Part shown: piece after piece, positions 60,485 through 64,000 of the stretch
Position numbering within the stretch: position 1 is the first letter of the stretch
Layout: each line of letters begins with the position of its first letter
Assembly (NCBI RefSeq): GCF_009208565.1
Contig: NZ_WFLK01000002.1
Span: 62,001 to 126,000 of the forward strand
Length of the DNA stretch: 64,000 bases
Direction of reading: 5' to 3'
Source: Janthinobacterium aquaticum
GTDB taxonomy: Bacteria; Pseudomonadota; Gammaproteobacteria; Burkholderiales; Burkholderiaceae_D
The notes under the pieces: model-generated
What the model was told of the DNA's origin: nothing
Databases searched by the model: none
The model's input: the letters and a program-made list of their open reading frames with translations, nothing else
Position numbers and translations under genes: made by a program

Positions 60485-62068
60485 ATGCCGCCATTTAACC
60501 TGTTCCAGCGCGTTTCCCAGGCCCCCACCAAACCCAAGGCCGCCCCGGCGGCGCGCCAGTTCGATGTTGCCGATTTGTACCAGGGGCCGCTGGCAACCGG
60601 CGGCGAAGATGGCAGCGTTGGCGTGCGCGCCTTCGATGAAAAACTGCGCCAGGCCTACTTCTGGATCGTCAACCACGCCATTATCAGTCCGCATTACGAT
60701 ATCGAATACAACGACGGCCCCTCGCAGACCTATGCGGTGGGCGACAGCCGGCGCACGCTCAACCTGCCGTCGGCGCAAAGTTATTCGAGTTTTATCCTGC
60801 TGCCGCTGCTGACCTTTGCCACGCGTCGAAAATGCCTGTTTGTCGGCGGGCCGGGGCGCGGCAAGACGGCCAGCGCGCTGTTGATGGGCGTGCTGGCCGG
60901 GTCCAGCGTGAAACAGGTCAAGCGCGCCATGCAGCATGGCCACCCGCAGATGACGATTGCCGACCTGCTGGGCAACCCGCTGCCGGCCGACCTGGTCAAC
61001 GCGCAGAGCATGGACGATATCCGCATCGCCTGGCGCGCCTGGCTGGGCATGCGGGTGAAGATCGTCGACGAATACAACCGCATTCCCACCCGTACCCAGA
61101 GCGCGCTGCTGACCGTGATGGGCGACAATTACGCCGAAGTGCTCAATCATATTTATGAGTGCCCGGAAGCGGCCTGGTACCTGACGGCCAATGACGACCA
61201 GGGCGGCGGCACCTACCAGGTGATCGAGGCGCTGCGCGACCGGGTCGATGTGACGGTGCAGGCGCTGGCCTTCAATCCGCGCTTTCTCAATGAACTGCTG
61301 CTGCGGGTCGAGGAAAACGTGCGCCCGGAAGAGCTGGTGCCACCGGAAATCATCTTTACCGAAGCCGAGGTCGACCAGATGGGCGAGGCGATCCGCCAAG
61401 TGGCCGTGCCGGAAGCAGTGCGCCGTCGCCTGGAGTTTTTTGCCAGCCAGTTCGAGCTGTTTGAAACGGCCGGCGGCCAGTTCGAATACATGACCAAGGA
61501 TACGGCGCGCCTGTCCGGTGCCGACCGCAATGCTGCGCAGGCGGCCGACAACGGGCGCGACCGCCTGAAAGACCTGGGCTGCCAGACCCTGAACGGCATT
61601 TCGGTGCGCACGCTGATGGCGCTTTTGATCTACGCCAAGGCCATGAGCTATTTCCGTGGCAATGACGAAGTGGACCTGGAAGACCTGCGCCAGGTGCTGC
61701 CCTTTGTGCTGCATAACAAGCTGCAGCCGGACCTGGACGCGCCGTTCTTTGCGCTGCCGGAAAACGCCGCCTATCGCAGCGACCGTCTCGGCTGGCTGCG
61801 CCGGCTGTTCGACTTGTCGAACGAGGAATTCAACCGCCTGGATCTCGACCGCGACGATCCGGTCGGCGAGCTGTCGAAGCAGTTCGACCAGGGCTTGGAT
61901 GGCCTGAGCGAGCGTGAAACGCTGGCGCGCCTGAACCGCATAGAAAAACTGATCGCCGAGCGCACGCGCGGACGCAAGTTGTACGGGCCGCTGTACGACG
62001 ACCTGCTCAAGCTCAAATACCTGCATCAGCGCTATACCAATTACCGCAGCTGGCTGCGTTCGCAATAA
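60485..62068 (+). CDS. MoxR-type AAA+ ATPase of a ternary system
   Basis: This 527-residue ATPase has Walker A GGPGRGKT (121-128), Walker B VKIVDE (191-196) followed by YNRIP, and a sensor-1-like WYLTAND (231-237), the layout of the MoxR AAA+ clade, with long N- and C-terminal extensions (classical MoxR is about 330 residues). MoxR ATPases act as chaperones working with von Willebrand A (vWA) metal-binding proteins. It begins 32 bases after the permease gene and its stop overlaps the next start. The extended length and the neighbours place it in the MoxR-vWA-beta-propeller type group, from family knowledge. Confidence 0.88.
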   Translation: MPPFNLFQRVSQAPTKPKAAPAARQFDVADLYQGPLATGGEDGSVGVRAFDEKLRQAYFWIVNHAIISPHYDIEYNDGPSQTYAVGDSRRTLNLPSAQSYSSFILLPLLTFATRRKCLFVGGPGRGKTASALLMGVLAGSSVKQVKRAMQHGHPQMTIADLLGNPLPADLVNAQSMDDIRIAWRAWLGMRVKIVDEYNRIPTRTQSALLTVMGDNYAEVLNHIYECPEAAWYLTANDDQGGGTYQVIEALRDRVDVTVQALAFNPRFLNELLLRVEENVRPEELVPPEIIFTEAEVDQMGEAIRQVAVPEAVRRRLEFFASQFELFETAGGQFEYMTKDTARLSGADRNAAQAADNGRDRLKDLGCQTLNGISVRTLMALLIYAKAMSYFRGNDEVDLEDLRQVLPFVLHNKLQPDLDAPFFALPENAAYRSDRLGWLRRLFDLSNEEFNRLDLDRDDPVGELSKQFDQGLDGLSERETLARLNRIEKLIAERTRGRKLYGPLYDDLLKLKYLHQRYTNYRSWLRSQ

Positions 62069-62553
62069 TGACCGTGCCACTCGATTACTGCCGCGGCTTT
62101 CTTGACGTACTGGCGCTGCTGAACAGCGAGGCGAGCGATCTGGCTGCCAGCTACGAACTGCAGGCGCTGCCAGCGGCGCCCAGTCTTGCCGAGGCGCTGG
62201 GGCGGCGCGTGGAAGACCATGCGCTCAACCAGATCGCACCGGCACGCGAACTGCCTGCCCATCTTTGGCAGATCGACACGCGCCCGCTCGCTGAGGGCGA
62301 GTTCGATGTGATCGTTGAGCGCTGGTTCTTTTCGTCACAGCATATGCAGGCAGCGCCAGGCGGCGCTTTTCGCCGCAATGTGCAAAACGCCTTTGTCAGC
62401 GCCTTGCAGCAGTCTTTGAGCGGTTTTGCTGCCTTCAAAGTGGGCATGCGCCCGCCGATGTGGTATGCGATACACTGGGATGAAATCGCCTTCGAGCGCG
62501 GTGCAGGCAGCGACGCCGAGCGCTATTTGCTGCACTTCTCGCACAGCGACTGA
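62068..62553 (+). CDS. Uncharacterised 161-residue protein of the MoxR cluster
   Basis: ATG 62068 overlaps the MoxR stop codon by one base (TAATG). The acidic protein contains a central VIVERWFFSSQHMQAAPGG-type block and ends DAERYLLHFSHSD. I recognise no named domain. In MoxR-vWA systems this slot is commonly occupied by a small partner protein; the tight overlap means it is made in stoichiometry with the ATPase. Function unknown. Confidence 0.75.
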   Translation: MTVPLDYCRGFLDVLALLNSEASDLAASYELQALPAAPSLAEALGRRVEDHALNQIAPARELPAHLWQIDTRPLAEGEFDVIVERWFFSSQHMQAAPGGAFRRNVQNAFVSALQQSLSGFAAFKVGMRPPMWYAIHWDEIAFERGAGSDAERYLLHFSHSD

Positions 62554-62560
62554 GCCTGCC

Positions 62561-63544
62561 ATGATTTCGTCCACCTTTGCCGAACTCCTGGCCGCAGGCC
62601 GGCCCCAGTTCAATGCGCGCGCGCAGGAGGCGCGGCGCCGTTTTGCCACGCTCGATATGGCGGCGTTTGCCGCCTTTCTGCGCGACGGCGTCGATCCGCT
62701 GGTGGTGGCGGTGGCCGATCACGCGCCCGAGCGCGCCGGTAGCGTGGCGTTTGCCGCCTACGATATGGCGCTGGAACTGGTCGGTCATGGCCTGGCCGGA
62801 CCGTCAGCCAAAAACCAGGCCGTCAACGACTGCTGGCGCGAACTTTTGCCTGCCATGGCGCCGCTGGTGGCCACGGCGCCGGCGGAGGTGCTGGCGCTGG
62901 CCAGCAATGCGGCGGTGCACCTGGCTGGCGTGGCTGGCGCGCGGCCGGCGCAGTGGCGGCGCGAACTGCAGGCGCTGGCGCCGCAGGTCGACAGCGTGGC
63001 CACGCTGCGCGCACTGGGGCAGCTACTGGCCTGGCGCGCCGGCGTGGCGCATTTTCGTGCTGGCGCGCTGGCGGCGGCAGACAATTTGCCGCCGGCGCTG
63101 GCGCTGGCCGCGTTTGAAGTGCCGGCATCTGCACCTGCGCCGGACTGGCCCGCCTTGCGCGCGCAACTGCTGGCCAGCCCCTGGCATGGCAATGCCATCG
63201 GCGTCGAGGTTGGCGCCTTTACCGGCTTGGGCGGCGACTTTGCCACGCCGCCGCAGGTGCGCGCCAGCAGCGAAGGGTTTGTTGTCCATAGCGGCGAGCG
63301 TTACTTTTTCCTGCTGGCCGACGCCTATGGCGCCGTGCTGCATGGCGCCACCGAAGAAGAGTATGCGCAGGCCGGCAGTGAAGCGCCAGCCGGCGTGCAG
63401 TTGCGCGAGGCCGCCATCGTGATCGGCACGCGTGAATTTGCGCTGGACCTGCCGACCGGCCAGATAGAGGTCTGTGCCAACGCCCATACGGTGGCCGTGA
63501 GCTCCCCTTACACGCATGCGATCCGCCTGCTGCCGCGCACATGA
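62561..63544 (+). CDS. Uncharacterised 327-residue protein of the MoxR cluster (candidate bpX partner)
   Basis: The start ATG 62561 is 7 bases after the previous stop. Residues about 1-200 are alpha-helical and Ala-rich; residues about 210-310 are strand-rich with short repeats (GNAIGVEVGAFTGLGG, GFVVHSGERYFFLLADAYG, AAIVIGTREFALDLPTG) that could be a partial beta-sandwich or propeller. Proteins in this operon slot are known as bpX partners of ternary systems; which bpX class this is cannot be decided by eye. It overlaps the zincin gene by 4 bases. Confidence 0.7.
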   Translation: MISSTFAELLAAGRPQFNARAQEARRRFATLDMAAFAAFLRDGVDPLVVAVADHAPERAGSVAFAAYDMALELVGHGLAGPSAKNQAVNDCWRELLPAMAPLVATAPAEVLALASNAAVHLAGVAGARPAQWRRELQALAPQVDSVATLRALGQLLAWRAGVAHFRAGALAAADNLPPALALAAFEVPASAPAPDWPALRAQLLASPWHGNAIGVEVGAFTGLGGDFATPPQVRASSEGFVVHSGERYFFLLADAYGAVLHGATEEEYAQAGSEAPAGVQLREAAIVIGTREFALDLPTGQIEVCANAHTVAVSSPYTHAIRLLPRT

Positions 63545-64000
63545 GGAGCGCTGCCGACACCTTGCTGCTTGAGCGATGGCGCGCCGCCTGGCCCGAGGCG
63601 CTGGCCGTCTGGAGCAAATTTACGCGCCTGCGCGACCCGGCCCTGTGCACCAGCCGGGTGGCAGCCAGCAAAGAGGGTTTGTCCGGCAGCTTTGCCATGA
63701 TCCGCCTGCTCGACCAGAGCGTGGTGGTCGACCTGCCGCTGGTAACGGAACTCGGTTTGACCGACTATGCGCTGGAAATCCTGGCCCATGAAATCGGCCA
63801 CCATATCCTCGCGCCAGGCAGCGCCGGCGACCAGTTCCGGCTGCTCGCGCGCATGCGCCGCGCGCTGCCCACGCTCGAGCAGCACGCGCCGATGGTGGCC
63901 AACCTGTACACCGACCTGCTGATCAACGACCGCCTGCAGCGCCACGCCAGCCTGCGCATGGCCGATATCTACCGCACGCTGGAACAGCGCAAGGTGGATG
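63541..64000 (+). CDS. Zincin metallopeptidase-like protein (expected vWA partner), truncated by window edge
   Basis: ATG 63541 overlaps the preceding stop (ATGA), and the frame is open for 153 codons to the window edge. The visible part has the zinc motif HEIGHH (H83-H88) and, 30-40 residues later, YTDLLINDRL, which matches the third-ligand helix of zincins. The C-terminal part, where a von Willebrand A domain with a MIDAS motif is expected in such proteins, lies outside the window. It is the fourth gene of the MoxR operon. Confidence 0.8.
   Translation, partial: MRSAADTLLLERWRAAWPEALAVWSKFTRLRDPALCTSRVAASKEGLSGSFAMIRLLDQSVVVDLPLVTELGLTDYALEILAHEIGHHILAPGSAGDQFRLLARMRRALPTLEQHAPMVANLYTDLLINDRLQRHASLRMADIYRTLEQRKVD

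Noticed and set aside
1..64000. tRNA, rRNA, CRISPR arrays, complete insertion sequences, prophage genes
   Set aside because: None seen: no cloverleaf or array pattern, no transposase or integrase domain in any supported frame.

Overview
The window is a high-GC chromosomal segment with dense, short-spaced, mostly co-oriented genes. Gene content (two cyanophycin synthetase genes with cyanophycinase, ArgP/ArgO, UbiUVT, class III ribonucleotide reductase, a type VI secretion cluster, a Pls/PosA-type NRPS) points to a betaproteobacterium of the Oxalobacteraceae (Janthinobacterium/Duganella/Massilia type). This placement is an inference from protein character and gene order, not from a marker gene.

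Region 1 (1-18674, + strand) is the distal part of a type VI secretion system (T6SS): the tail of tssG, then tssH/clpV, vgrG, a MORN-repeat protein, a DUF4280 PAAR-like protein, a small membrane protein, a periplasmic solute-binding protein with two SDF-type symporter-like proteins, a lipoprotein in the tssJ position, tssK, tssL, a divergent tssM without a P-loop, a formyltransferase-fold enzyme and tssA. The solute-binding/symporter cassette and the formyltransferase are not core T6SS genes.

Region 2 (18792-25062) has a secreted methyl-parathion-hydrolase-like metallo-beta-lactamase protein followed by a large beta-propeller sensor histidine kinase with no adjacent response regulator, the divergent argO/argP pair, and a DUF2325 gene behind a clear Fur box.

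Region 3 (25264-34043, - strand) is a cyanophycin operon read in the order cphA, methyltransferase, cphB, cphA' (no ATP-grasp domain), a heme-oxygenase-like diiron protein and isoaspartyl peptidase iaaA. It covers synthesis, depolymerisation and dipeptide cleavage, with two extra enzymes of unknown role.

Region 4 (34044-49178) is mixed housekeeping and accessory content: an NADP oxidoreductase, a DUF2269 membrane protein, an SDR-DoxX fusion, an Lgt-like/TlpA fusion, an acyl-CoA-dehydrogenase-like flavoprotein, a chemoreceptor, PhnA/YjdM, an RlmN-like radical SAM methyltransferase, a MITE/REP-like inverted repeat, a TrpF-like protein, a LysR regulator diverging from a 34-residue membrane peptide, and a 1353-residue Pls/PosA-type synthetase.

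Region 5 (49328-55211) is an oxygen-limitation block: nrdG, a separately encoded 71-residue glycyl-radical domain, nrdD behind tandem NrdR boxes, a membrane protein, and ubiU-ubiV-ubiT for O2-independent ubiquinone synthesis. The nrdD and ubiU upstream regions share a nearly identical 17-bp FNR-like site, and a third FNR-like site lies upstream of the efflux operon.

Region 6 (55216-64000) holds an HMA-domain protein, a TolC-HlyD-permease-permease export operon with no ATPase, and, running off the right edge, a MoxR ATPase, two uncharacterised proteins and an HEIGHH zincin protein. The last group looks like a MoxR-vWA-beta-propeller 'ternary' NTP-dependent system and is the most interesting accessory module here.
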